Shown piece after piece: positions 39,308 to 46,700 of a stretch of 56,885 bases of DNA. Source of the DNA: DASZHA01 sp035938265 (lineage in GTDB: Bacteria > Chloroflexota > Dormibacteria > DASZGP01); NCBI GenBank assembly GCA_035938265.1, contig DASZHA010000113.1, positions 1 to 56,885 of the forward strand, in the 5' to 3' direction. The stretch's first letter is position 1; each line of letters starts with the position of its first letter. The notes beneath the pieces were generated by a model. That model did no database searches, was not told where the DNA came from, and saw only the letters and a program-made list of their open reading frames with translations. The position numbers and the translations under genes are program-made.

Positions 39308-40828
39308 CTGACCGAGAAGCCGTTTCCGCCGGGGGACTACCGCCTGGTCGTCGTCGGCAGTGGTCCGGGCGCCCTGCAACTGAGCTACTCGCTGACCCGC
39401 CTGGGCGCCAGTCACGCCGTGGTCTCCGCTGACGAGGGGCCGGGCGGCATGTTCCGCAAATGGCCGTTTTTCCAGCGCATGCTCAGCTGGACCAAGCCCT
39501 TTGCGCCGTTCGCCCGACGGTCCCGCGAGTACGAGCGGTATGACTGGAACAGCCTGCTGGCCGACGAAGAGGAGCTTCGCGGCCTGCAGGCTGACCACAT
39601 GGACGGGACCTCATACTTCCCCTCCCGCCAGGAGATGGAGGCCGGGCTGACCGCCTTTGCCGACCAAACCGGGGTCAAGGTTCGCTACGGCTGCCGCTGG
39701 GAGTCCACGCGGGCTGACGGCGATAGCTTCGTGTTGGGTACCAGCGACGGCGAGTACCGGGCGCCGGTGCTGGTGTTCGCGGTGGGTGTGGCGGAGCCAT
39801 GGCGCCCCAGCGCGACCACCGGCCTTGACCTCGCACGGCACTACGCCGAAATGGACGACGCCAAGGAGTACGCCGGCAAGGATGTCTTCATAGTTGGAAA
39901 GAAGAACTCCGCGTTCGAGGTCGCCAACGGCCTGCTGCCGTGGGCCCGCAGCATCACCCTGGCCTCGCCCAGCCCGGCCAAGACGTCGGTCGAGACGAGG
40001 TCGCTGGTGGGAGTCCGGGCCCGTTACGTGCAGCCGATTGAGGACAACGCCCTGGGCGGCGGAGTCTGGGTCGTCAACGCCAGCATCGACGCTGTCGAGC
40101 GCACCGGCAGCGGGTTCCGGGTCAAGACCCACTACAGCGATGGCAGCGGCTCGCACGTCTTCGACGCGGATGAGGTCATCGCCGCGACGGGGTTCCAGGC
40201 CCCCCTGCTGGACCTGCCCAAGCTCGGGGTGACCACCTTTGGCCAGAGCGGGGTCCCCGCCCAGGGTGCCTTCTGGGAGTGCCCCACAGTTCCTGGGATC
40301 TACTTCGCCGGCACCCTCAGCCAGGGAGCCGCCGGCCTCAACAAGCACGGTGTCCCCAGCAACTCGGGCGCGGTACACGGCCACCGTTACAATGCCCGGG
40401 TTCTTGCTCAGCACATCGCAGGCGCGCACTTCGGCGTTGCAGCACCTCGGGAGCCGCTGCAGGCGGGGGCGGTGGTCGGCCGGTTGCTCGACGAGCTGTC
40501 GGGCCAGCCGGGGTATGGGGCCGAGATCTTCCACCAGCGCTCTTACCTGGCGCGCGCCATCAGCATCGACGCCGGGGCGGGGGTCTACGATGAGGGCATC
40601 CAGCCGCTGACTCACTTTCTCGACGCTGGCGGCCCCGACGCCGTGGCGGCGACCCTGGAAACCAACTCCACCGGCGATATCTACCCGGCGATTTACGTCC
40701 GACGGCGCGGCGCGCCGATTGACGAGAAGATCCTCGATCAGGACGTCCTTCTTGATTTCCGCGGGGACAAGCAGCAAGAGAGGCTGGCAGAGGTGCTGGC
40801 CCCCCTGCTCGGCGCCGCCGTCAAGTAG
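39308..40828 (+). CDS. FAD/NAD(P)-binding oxidoreductase (FMO-like flavoprotein), apparent CTG start
   Basis: The first Rossmann motif is VVVGSGPGALQLSYSLTRLGA at the N-terminus, followed by GPGGMFRKWPFFQRM; a second dinucleotide-binding site reads VFIVGKKNSAFEVANGLL, with GKKNSA in place of the usual GxGxSG; then VIAATGFQAPLLDL and GIYFAGTL. This is the layout of flavin monooxygenase/thioredoxin-reductase-like enzymes. In frame, no ATG, GTG or TTG precedes the FAD motif back to a stop near 39213; the first canonical start (GTG 39419) would delete it. CTG at 39308 gives 506 aa. Substrate unknown. Confidence 0.82.
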   Translation: MTEKPFPPGDYRLVVVGSGPGALQLSYSLTRLGASHAVVSADEGPGGMFRKWPFFQRMLSWTKPFAPFARRSREYERYDWNSLLADEEELRGLQADHMDGTSYFPSRQEMEAGLTAFADQTGVKVRYGCRWESTRADGDSFVLGTSDGEYRAPVLVFAVGVAEPWRPSATTGLDLARHYAEMDDAKEYAGKDVFIVGKKNSAFEVANGLLPWARSITLASPSPAKTSVETRSLVGVRARYVQPIEDNALGGGVWVVNASIDAVERTGSGFRVKTHYSDGSGSHVFDADEVIAATGFQAPLLDLPKLGVTTFGQSGVPAQGAFWECPTVPGIYFAGTLSQGAAGLNKHGVPSNSGAVHGHRYNARVLAQHIAGAHFGVAAPREPLQAGAVVGRLLDELSGQPGYGAEIFHQRSYLARAISIDAGAGVYDEGIQPLTHFLDAGGPDAVAATLETNSTGDIYPAIYVRRRGAPIDEKILDQDVLLDFRGDKQQERLAEVLAPLLGAAVK

Positions 40829-40860
40829 GCCGCCGCGCCGGCGTCATGGCGTTGTTCTGC

Positions 40861-40869
40861 TGCTAGCCT
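40861..40869 (+). promoter_or_regulatory. Extended -10 promoter of thiE
   Basis: TGCTAGCCT is an extended -10. It ends ten bases before the thiE ATG, so the leader would be only about three bases. No TPP riboswitch can fit between. Confidence 0.45.
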
Positions 40870-40879
40870 TGAACTCGAG

Positions 40880-41515
40880 ATGCTGAGCGACGCACGGCTC
40901 TACGTGATCTCCGCCGACGGCGCGCCCGAGGACCAGGTTTCGATCCTGTGCGCAGCGGTCGACGGCGGCGCCGACATCGTCCAGCTGCGCAACAAGACCG
41001 CGCCGGCAGCCGCGTTGGTGCCTGCCGTGGGCCGGCTGATCGCCTACTGCCGTCCGCGAGGTGTGACCGTGATCGTCAACGACTACGTCGACGTCGCCGT
41101 CTCCGCCGGCGCCGACGGTGTGCACCTGGGCCAGGACGACATGGGAATCGCCGAGGCGCGGCAACGTTGGCAGCCGGGTAGGTTGGTGGGACGCTCGACT
41201 CACTCGATCGACCAGGCTCTCTCGGCGGTGGCCGACGGGGCGGACTACCTCGGCGTGGGGCCGGTGTTCGCCACTCCAACCAAGCCTGGTCGCCCGGCAG
41301 TGGGAACCGAGCTGGTTGCCGCCGTGTCTGCCGCCGGCCTCGAGATCCCGTGGTTCGCCATCGGCGGCATCGACACCAGCAACATCGACGCGGTCCTGGG
41401 CGCGGGCGCTCGCAGGGTTGCCGTGGTGCGGGCAGTTTGCGCCGCGGCAGACCCGGCGGCCGCCGCAGCCGAGCTCCGGGCGCGCCTCGGCGCGCCGGTC
41501 GGCGGCCCGGCGTGA
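40880..41515 (+). CDS. thiE: Thiamine-phosphate synthase
   Basis: ThiE couples HMP-pyrophosphate with thiazole phosphate. The 211-aa TIM-barrel protein shows VQLRNKTA, VNDYVDVAVSAGADGVHLGQDDM, RSTHS, DYLGVGPVFATPTKPG and FAIGGID, all phosphate- and substrate-binding motifs. It begins a thiE-thiS-thiG-thiL run. GTGA links it to thiS. thiF, thiO/thiH and thiC are not in the window. Confidence 0.95.
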   Translation: MLSDARLYVISADGAPEDQVSILCAAVDGGADIVQLRNKTAPAAALVPAVGRLIAYCRPRGVTVIVNDYVDVAVSAGADGVHLGQDDMGIAEARQRWQPGRLVGRSTHSIDQALSAVADGADYLGVGPVFATPTKPGRPAVGTELVAAVSAAGLEIPWFAIGGIDTSNIDAVLGAGARRVAVVRAVCAAADPAAAAAELRARLGAPVGGPA

Positions 41516-41751
41516 ACGCCTCCCCAGGCTCATCCGAGGCACTCGCCGCGCCTGACCTGACGGTCAACGGCGACCCTATGGCGCTTGACGGCACGGCCAC
41601 CATCGGCGCCCTGCTTGCGCGACTGGGGATCAGGCCGGAGCGCGTTGTCGTGGAGCACAACGGCACCATCTACCGCCGCGGCGAGGGCCTCGACACATCG
41701 CTGTCGGCCGGCGACGTCATCGAGATCGTCCATTTTGTGGGGGGTGGCTGA
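41512..41751 (+). CDS. thiS: Sulfur-carrier protein ThiS
   Basis: ThiS is the ubiquitin-like sulfur carrier for thiazole formation. The 79-aa product has the beta-grasp pattern TVNGDPMAL, ATIGALLARLGI, VVVEHNGTIYRR and DVIEIVHFVGGG, ending in the Gly-Gly needed for adenylation and thiocarboxylation. The GTG overlaps the thiE stop; an ATG at 41578 is possible but would cut the first strand. The adenylating enzyme ThiF must be encoded elsewhere. Confidence 0.92.
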   Translation: MNASPGSSEALAAPDLTVNGDPMALDGTATIGALLARLGIRPERVVVEHNGTIYRRGEGLDTSLSAGDVIEIVHFVGGG

Positions 41752-41801
41752 TGGTCCGGGCGTCTCACGGGGGGGAAGCCTGATGGTGGGGGGCGTCTAG
41801 C

Positions 41802-42593
41802 TTGGCCACTGAGGTTCGCGAGGTCACCGACCCCCTGGTCATCGGCGGCGTCACCCTGGGCTCGCGACTGATCCACGGCACCGGCAAGTTCAGCAGCAAC
41901 GCGGTGCTGGCCGACTGCCTGCGGGCCGCGGCGCCGGCGATGATCACCCTGGCGGTGCGGCGCCTTGGCCTTGGGGGCGGCGCCTCCGAGCTCGACGACA
42001 TCGATCTCAGCGGCTACACCCTGCTGCCCAACACGGCCGGCGCCACCACCGTGGAGCAAGCCGTCCGGCTGGCGCGGCTGGGGCGCGCCGCGGGCCTCAG
42101 CGACCTGGTCAAGGTCGAGGTCATCGGTGATGAGGAGACCCTGCTGCCGGATCCCGCGGGGACGCTGGAGGCGACCCGCGCGCTGGTTGAGGAGGGCTTT
42201 ACGGTGCTGCCCTACACCAGCGACGACGTGGTCCAGGCGATCCGGCTGTGCGAGGCGGGGGCGGCCGCGGTGATGCCCGCGGCGGCGCCGATCGGGACCA
42301 CCCTGGGCGTCCTCAACCCCACCAACATCCGGTTGATCATCAAAAAGCTGCCCTGCCCGGTGATCGTCGACGCCGGCCTGGGGGTGCCCTCGGATGCCGC
42401 CCGCTGCATGGAGTGGGGGGCTGCCGGGGTGCTGGTCAACACCGCGATCGCCCGGGCCCAGGACCCCCCACTGATGGCCATGGCGTTCGCCGATGCGGTG
42501 GCCGCCGGGCGCCGGGCCTTCCTGGCCGGCCCCGCCGAGATCAGCCTCAAGGCGCTCGCCTCCAGCCCCGCCGAGGGCCTCCCTGGCTCCTAG
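41802..42593 (+). CDS. thiG: Thiazole synthase
   Basis: ThiG forms the thiazole phosphate from DXP, ThiS-thiocarboxylate and dehydroglycine. The 263-aa barrel has LIHGTGKFSSNAVLADCL, LLPNTAGATTVEQAVRLA, the Schiff-base Lys in LVKVEVIGDEETLLPD, MPAAAPIGTTLGVLNP, VIVDAGLGVPSDAARCMEWGA and VLVNTAIARAQDP. Start TTG at 41802 follows a G-rich GGTGGGGGGC. The 50 bases after thiS hold no gene. Confidence 0.95.
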   Translation: MATEVREVTDPLVIGGVTLGSRLIHGTGKFSSNAVLADCLRAAAPAMITLAVRRLGLGGGASELDDIDLSGYTLLPNTAGATTVEQAVRLARLGRAAGLSDLVKVEVIGDEETLLPDPAGTLEATRALVEEGFTVLPYTSDDVVQAIRLCEAGAAAVMPAAAPIGTTLGVLNPTNIRLIIKKLPCPVIVDAGLGVPSDAARCMEWGAAGVLVNTAIARAQDPPLMAMAFADAVAAGRRAFLAGPAEISLKALASSPAEGLPGS

Positions 42594-43587
42594 CCGGCCC
42601 ACCGTTGGCGAGGTCGGGGAGCTGAAGCTCCTGGAGATGCTGCGGCCCTACCTGGTCGCGCCTGGCGGCGCGATGGCGGGGACCCTGGAACTGGGCGCGG
42701 GTGATGATGCCGCCCTGTGGCGGCCCGGCGCCGACGGCGCCGTGGCGGTGACCACAGACAGCCTGGTCGAGGACGTGCACTTCCGCCGCCCGGAAGACAA
42801 CAGCGCCGCCCAGGACCTGGGCTGGAAGCTGCTGGCGATCTCCTACAGCGACCTGGCGGCGATGGGAGCCCGGCCGGGGCCGGCCTTCATCTCGTTGTCG
42901 CTGCCGTCGGAGTGGGAGGTGGAGTGGGTCGATGCGCTCTACCAGGGAATGGCCGAGCTGGTTGCCGCCCACGGGGGAGGCTTGGCCGGGGGCAACATAA
43001 CCGCGGCCAGGGTCGCCGTGCTGACCAGCAGCTGCCTTGGCGAGCTGGACGCGGCGATGGCGATGCGGCGATCCGGGACCGCGCCGGGCTGGCTGTTAGC
43101 GGTTACCGGCGATGTCGGCGGGGCGGCCGCGGCGCTGCGCAGCGAGGGTCAAATCGACGGCGACGAGGCGTGGCGGCGCCGCCTGGCGCGGCCGCAGCCA
43201 CGATTGGACGCCGGCGCGACGGCCGCAAAGCTGGGCATCGGCGTCGCGATAGACGTCAGCGACGGCCTCTTCGCCGACGCCGCCCGTCTCCTCGGCGGTG
43301 GCGGCCAGGCCACCGGCCTCAGCATCGATGCCGCCGCCATCCCGGTTGCGCCCGGCATCCGCGAGGCTTGGCCGCAGGACTGGCTCGAGGTCGCCGGTGG
43401 GGGAGAGGACTACGAGCTGCTGCTGGCCGGTCCGCCACAGGTTCTGAACCCCGCCGTGGAGGCCATCGCCGCCGCGGGCACCCCGACCCGGGTGATCGGC
43501 GGCTTCGACAGTGGTGCGGGTGTGCGTGTTTGGGTGGACGGCGAGGAGCAGCCGGCTCCGGAGGTCGGCCATCAGCACTTCGCCTGA
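42583..43587 (+). CDS. thiL: Thiamine-monophosphate kinase, start uncertain
   Basis: ThiL phosphorylates TMP to TPP. Motifs: LELGAGDDAALW, TTDSLVEDVHF, ISYSDLAAMGARPG, GGNITAARVAV, LAVTGDVGGAAAAL and AIDVSDGLFADAARL. The family N-terminus (GEVGELKLLEMLRPYL) is present, but the only in-frame starts are ATG at 42493 (91 bases further inside thiG, no similarity), CTG at 42583, or ATG at 42637, which removes the conserved GELxLL segment. CTG 42583 gives the best 334-aa product and an 11-base overlap with thiG. Confidence 0.9.
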   Translation: MAPSRPTVGEVGELKLLEMLRPYLVAPGGAMAGTLELGAGDDAALWRPGADGAVAVTTDSLVEDVHFRRPEDNSAAQDLGWKLLAISYSDLAAMGARPGPAFISLSLPSEWEVEWVDALYQGMAELVAAHGGGLAGGNITAARVAVLTSSCLGELDAAMAMRRSGTAPGWLLAVTGDVGGAAAALRSEGQIDGDEAWRRRLARPQPRLDAGATAAKLGIGVAIDVSDGLFADAARLLGGGGQATGLSIDAAAIPVAPGIREAWPQDWLEVAGGGEDYELLLAGPPQVLNPAVEAIAAAGTPTRVIGGFDSGAGVRVWVDGEEQPAPEVGHQHFA

Positions 43588-43591
43588 GCTG

Positions 43592-44041
43592 GTGAGCCAC
43601 AGCCCCACCGAGACCCTGGTCCTGGGGGAGGCCCTCGGCGGCAGCGCCCGCCCGGGTGACGTGATCCTGCTTGCGGGGCCCCTCGGCGCGGGAAAGACCG
43701 TGCTGGTGCAGGGGATCGCAGCCGGGCTTGGTTCGGTCGCGGAGGTTGGCAGCCCCACCTTCGTCCTGGTGCGCCAGTACAACGGCCGCCTGCCGCTGGT
43801 GCATGCCGACCTCTATCGCCTCGAGGGCCGCAAGGAGATCGACGCCCTCGGGCTGCTCGAGCTGTCGGAGCCGGGTGTGCTCGTCGTGGAATGGGCCGAC
43901 CGCGCTCCGTGGCTGGCTGGGACCGACCGCCTGAGCCTGACGCTGGGCGCTGCGGACGACCCCAACTGGCGGACCCTCGCACTGCCGGAGGCGGGCCCGC
44001 GCCACCTGGTCAAGGCGCTGGTGGAGGCGGGCGCCGGCTGA
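43592..44041 (+). CDS. tsaE: tRNA t6A-synthesis ATPase TsaE
   Basis: TsaE is the ATPase of the TsaBDE complex that makes N6-threonylcarbamoyl-adenosine on tRNAs. The 149-aa protein has Walker A LLAGPLGAGKTVLVQGIA, VGSPTFVLVRQY, LVHADLYRLEG and VLVVEWADRAP. GTG at 43592 matches the usual N-terminus. thiL-tsaE-tsaB-rimI-tsaD-groES-groEL is a recurrent order in high-GC Gram-positives. It shares one base with tsaB. Confidence 0.93.
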   Translation: MSHSPTETLVLGEALGGSARPGDVILLAGPLGAGKTVLVQGIAAGLGSVAEVGSPTFVLVRQYNGRLPLVHADLYRLEGRKEIDALGLLELSEPGVLVVEWADRAPWLAGTDRLSLTLGAADDPNWRTLALPEAGPRHLVKALVEAGAG

Positions 44042-44685
44042 TGGCCGCGCCCAGGCGGGTGCTGGCGCTGGACACCTCGGGGGGCGAGCTTCTCGTCGCC
44101 CTGGTCGACCCCGACGCAGGGATGCTCACGGGCCTCGCCGAGCCGGGCGCCCGTCACCAGGAGCGCGTGGTCGAAGCCATCGTCGAGGTGGTCGGGCCCT
44201 CGGGCCTGGCCGACGTAGACGCCGTCGCCGTGGTTAGCGGCCCCGGCTCCCACACCGGGCTGCGGGTGGGGCTGGCAACCGGGGAGGGCATCGCCTTCGC
44301 CCGCCACCTGCAGATCTACCCGCTGTCCAGCCTGGCGGTGGCTGCCCAGCGAGCCCGCCTAGAATCCGGCGCCGTCACCGCGCTGGTCAACGCCGGCCGG
44401 GGTCGGGTCTACAGGCAGCGCTTCGAGATCGAAGGCGGCGGGCGCCACCCGCTCGATGAGCCGTCGCTGGCCCTGGCGGGCGACCTCACTGGCACGGACA
44501 CGCTCTCGGGCGAGCCCTCGGTCCTCGCCCTGGCGACCGCGACCGGCGCCCTGGCCGCGCCGCAGGTCTCCGGCGCCGAGGCCCTCGCCGCCGCTGTGAT
44601 CCAGGCTGTCGGCGAGGGAGCGAGCGTGGCATATCATGAGATCAGAGGCGAATACGGCGAGTTGAGCATGGAGCAAACCCCCTGA
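44041..44685 (+). CDS. tsaB: t6A complex subunit TsaB (TsaD partner)
   Basis: TsaB is the inactive ASKHA paralogue that dimerises with TsaD. The 214-aa product begins VLALDTSGGELLVALVD, has HQERVVEAI, VAVVSGPGSHTGLRVGLATGEGIAFAR and LSSLAVAAQ. The catalytic metal His pair of TsaD is missing, as expected. ATG overlaps the tsaE stop (TGATG) and the 3' end overlaps rimI in the same way. Confidence 0.92.
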   Translation: MAAPRRVLALDTSGGELLVALVDPDAGMLTGLAEPGARHQERVVEAIVEVVGPSGLADVDAVAVVSGPGSHTGLRVGLATGEGIAFARHLQIYPLSSLAVAAQRARLESGAVTALVNAGRGRVYRQRFEIEGGGRHPLDEPSLALAGDLTGTDTLSGEPSVLALATATGALAAPQVSGAEALAAAVIQAVGEGASVAYHEIRGEYGELSMEQTP

Positions 44686-45227
44686 TGCAGCTGAGACAGC
44701 GCACCGTGATCGAGGAGATGACCCTCGAGGACGTTCCCGCGGTGCAGGACATCGAGCGTGAGATCTTCCTCACGCCCTGGCCCCGCAACGCCTACCGGCG
44801 CGAGCTGCTGCAGAACAAGATGGCCTCCTACATCGTGCTCCGCGACCGCGACGAGATCATCGGTTACGCGGGGCTCTGGAAGATGCACGACGAGGCCCAC
44901 GTCACCACCGTCGGGGTTCGCCGCAAGGACCAGGGCCGTGGCTTCGGCATGGCGCTGATGCTGGCCCTGATCAGCCGCGCCTACACCCTCCAGTCGCGGT
45001 GGATGACGCTCGAGGTCCGCGCCTCCAACTACGGGGCGATGGCGCTATACGAGAAGCTCGGCTTCAAGGTAATCGGCCGGCGCCGCGGCTACTACACCGA
45101 CGACGGTGAGGACGCGGTGGTGATGTGGTCCGACTCATTGCTGGCGCCGGCGTTCAAGGAAAGGTTCGCCGAGCTGCGCGAGCGCTACGCCGAGGACATC
45201 GCCTTCAGTGCTTACCCTGGGGATTGA
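44685..45227 (+). CDS. rimI: Ribosomal-protein-S18-alanine N-acetyltransferase-like (GNAT)
   Basis: The 180-aa GNAT protein has EDVPAVQDIEREIFLTPW, the acetyl-CoA loop VGVRRKDQGRGFGMALM, WMTLEVRASNYGAMALYEKLGFKVIGRRRGYYTDDGEDAVVM. That is the RimI pattern, and rimI typically sits between tsaB and tsaD. It is about 25 residues longer than E. coli RimI at the C-terminus. It overlaps tsaD by 20 bases. In such genomes the enzyme may acetylate other N-termini than S18. Confidence 0.9.
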   Translation: MQLRQRTVIEEMTLEDVPAVQDIEREIFLTPWPRNAYRRELLQNKMASYIVLRDRDEIIGYAGLWKMHDEAHVTTVGVRRKDQGRGFGMALMLALISRAYTLQSRWMTLEVRASNYGAMALYEKLGFKVIGRRRGYYTDDGEDAVVMWSDSLLAPAFKERFAELRERYAEDIAFSAYPGD

Positions 45228-46272
45228 GACCTCCTGCGACGAGACCTCGGCGGCGCTGTTTGACGATCGGGAAGGGGTCCGAAGCAACGTAATCAGCTCC
45301 CAGGTCGAGCTCCACGCGGCCTACGGTGGCGTGGTGCCGGAGCTGGCGGCGCGGTCCCATATCGAGCGCCTGCCGTGGGTGACCGAAGAGGCCCTTCGCG
45401 CCGCCGGCGCCCGCATCGACGACGTCGACCTGGTGGCGGTGACGCGCGGTCCCGGGCTGGTGGGCGCGCTGCTCACCGGGGTCGGCTTTGCCCGGGGGCT
45501 GGCCTTGGAACGGGGGCTGCCTATCGTCGGCGTCAGTCACATCGATGGTCACATCCACTCCGCCTTCCTGGAACGGCCCGACCTGCGACTGCCGATGCTG
45601 GTTTTGGTGGTCTCCGGTGGCCACACGGAGATGGTGCTGATCCCCGAGGAGGGGCAATACCAGGTCATCGGCCGCACCCGCGACGATGCCGCCGGGGAGG
45701 CCTACGACAAGGTCGCCAGGATGCTGGGCCTGGGGTACCCGGGCGGCCCCGAGATCGATCGCCTGGCGGGCACGGCGCAGCTGCGGCAGGCATTGACGGA
45801 CTTCCCCCTGCCCCAGATCCGCGTCGACGGCCTCGACTTCAGCTTCAGTGGCATCAAGACCGCGGTCCGGTACGCCCTCGAGCGACACCTCGGCCTGCCC
45901 CAGGGAAGCGCGATCAGCGCAGGGGACGCAGCCGGCCTGCCCGCGGACCTGGTGGCGAGCGCCGCCGGCGCGTTCCAATCCCGGGTGGTCGAGCACCTGG
46001 TGAGCCAGTTCCAACAGGCTGCGCTGCGGTACCGGCCATCCGTCTCGACCCTGGCGGTTGCGGGAGGGGTGGCGATGAATAGCTGGCTGCGACAGTCGGC
46101 GGCGCAGATGGCGGCCTCGGTCATGGGCTCGGAGGAGGCACTGGTGATCCCGTCCGCCGAGCTGTGCACCGACAACGCGGCCATGATCGCCATCGCGGGG
46201 GCCCGCCTGTTTCAGATCGGGCTGGGCGCCAACCTGACCGTCGATCCAGGCCTCCGTCTGTCCTCGGCTTGA
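45208..46272 (+). CDS. tsaD: tRNA N6-adenosine threonylcarbamoyltransferase
   Basis: TsaD transfers threonylcarbamoyl to A37 of ANN-decoding tRNAs. The 354-aa protein starts LTLGIETSCDETSAALFD, has GGVVPELAARSHIE, the metal site in VSHIDGHIHSAF, VSGGHTEMVLI, DDAAGEAYDKVARMLGLGYPGGP, FSFSGIKTAV, VAGGVAMNSWLR and CTDNAAMIA. GTG start lies within rimI. All motifs are intact and length is normal. It precedes the groE promoter. Confidence 0.96.
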   Translation: MLTLGIETSCDETSAALFDDREGVRSNVISSQVELHAAYGGVVPELAARSHIERLPWVTEEALRAAGARIDDVDLVAVTRGPGLVGALLTGVGFARGLALERGLPIVGVSHIDGHIHSAFLERPDLRLPMLVLVVSGGHTEMVLIPEEGQYQVIGRTRDDAAGEAYDKVARMLGLGYPGGPEIDRLAGTAQLRQALTDFPLPQIRVDGLDFSFSGIKTAVRYALERHLGLPQGSAISAGDAAGLPADLVASAAGAFQSRVVEHLVSQFQQAALRYRPSVSTLAVAGGVAMNSWLRQSAAQMAASVMGSEEALVIPSAELCTDNAAMIAIAGARLFQIGLGANLTVDPGLRLSSA

Positions 46273-46298
46273 AAGCGGTCCCGCCGGGGAGATAGGAT
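46269..46298 (+). promoter_or_regulatory. groESL promoter
   Basis: TTGAAA (46269-46274), an 18-base spacer and TAGGAT (46293-46298). The -35 overlaps the tsaD stop codon and the -10 touches the CIRCE element, so a repressor there would block initiation. Confidence 0.6.
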
Positions 46299-46324
46299 TA
46301 GCACTCCAACGTATTGAGTGCTAA
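46298..46324 (+). promoter_or_regulatory. CIRCE element (HrcA operator)
   Basis: TTAGCACTC, nine bases, GAGTGCTAA: a perfect match to the CIRCE inverted repeat. HrcA binds it in the absence of stress and represses groESL. hrcA itself is not in the window. Confidence 0.93.
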
Positions 46325-46358
46325 ACAAGCGACCACTGGTCTGAGGAGGAGCGAGCCC

Positions 46359-46664
46359 ATGAACCTGCGTCCACTTGCCGATCGCGTAGTCATCCGGCCC
46401 CTCGAGAAAGAGGAAGTCACCAAGAGCGGAATCGTCCTGCCGGACACCGTCAAGGAGAAGCCCCAGGAGGGCGTCGTCGAGGCCGTCGGCAACGGCCGAC
46501 TCAACGAGCACACGGGCAAGCGCGACCCCATCGACGTCGCCGTCGGCGACACCGTCATCTACTCCAAGTACGCCGGGAACGAGATCAAGCTCGACGACCA
46601 GGAGTACCTGATCCTCGCCGAGAAGGACATCCTCGCCATCGTCGCCAACGGCAAGAAGAAATAA
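46359..46664 (+). CDS. groES: Co-chaperonin GroES
   Basis: GroES caps the GroEL folding chamber. The 101-aa product has LRPLADRVVIRPLEKEEVTKSGIVLPDTVKEKPQEG, the mobile loop between, and VGDTVIYSKYAGNEIKLDDQEYLIL. The ATG at 46359 has GGAGGA (46345-46350) eight bases upstream; the longer frame would read through the CIRCE element. It forms a two-gene operon with groEL under HrcA control. Confidence 0.97.
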   Translation: MNLRPLADRVVIRPLEKEEVTKSGIVLPDTVKEKPQEGVVEAVGNGRLNEHTGKRDPIDVAVGDTVIYSKYAGNEIKLDDQEYLILAEKDILAIVANGKKK

Positions 46665-46700
46665 CGAAGCGACAGCTTCGCTGACCCTGGGAGAGAAACG

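Noticed and set aside
40829..40879. TPP riboswitch before thiE
   Set aside because: The gap is 51 bases and contains an extended -10; no conserved THI-box sequence is present.
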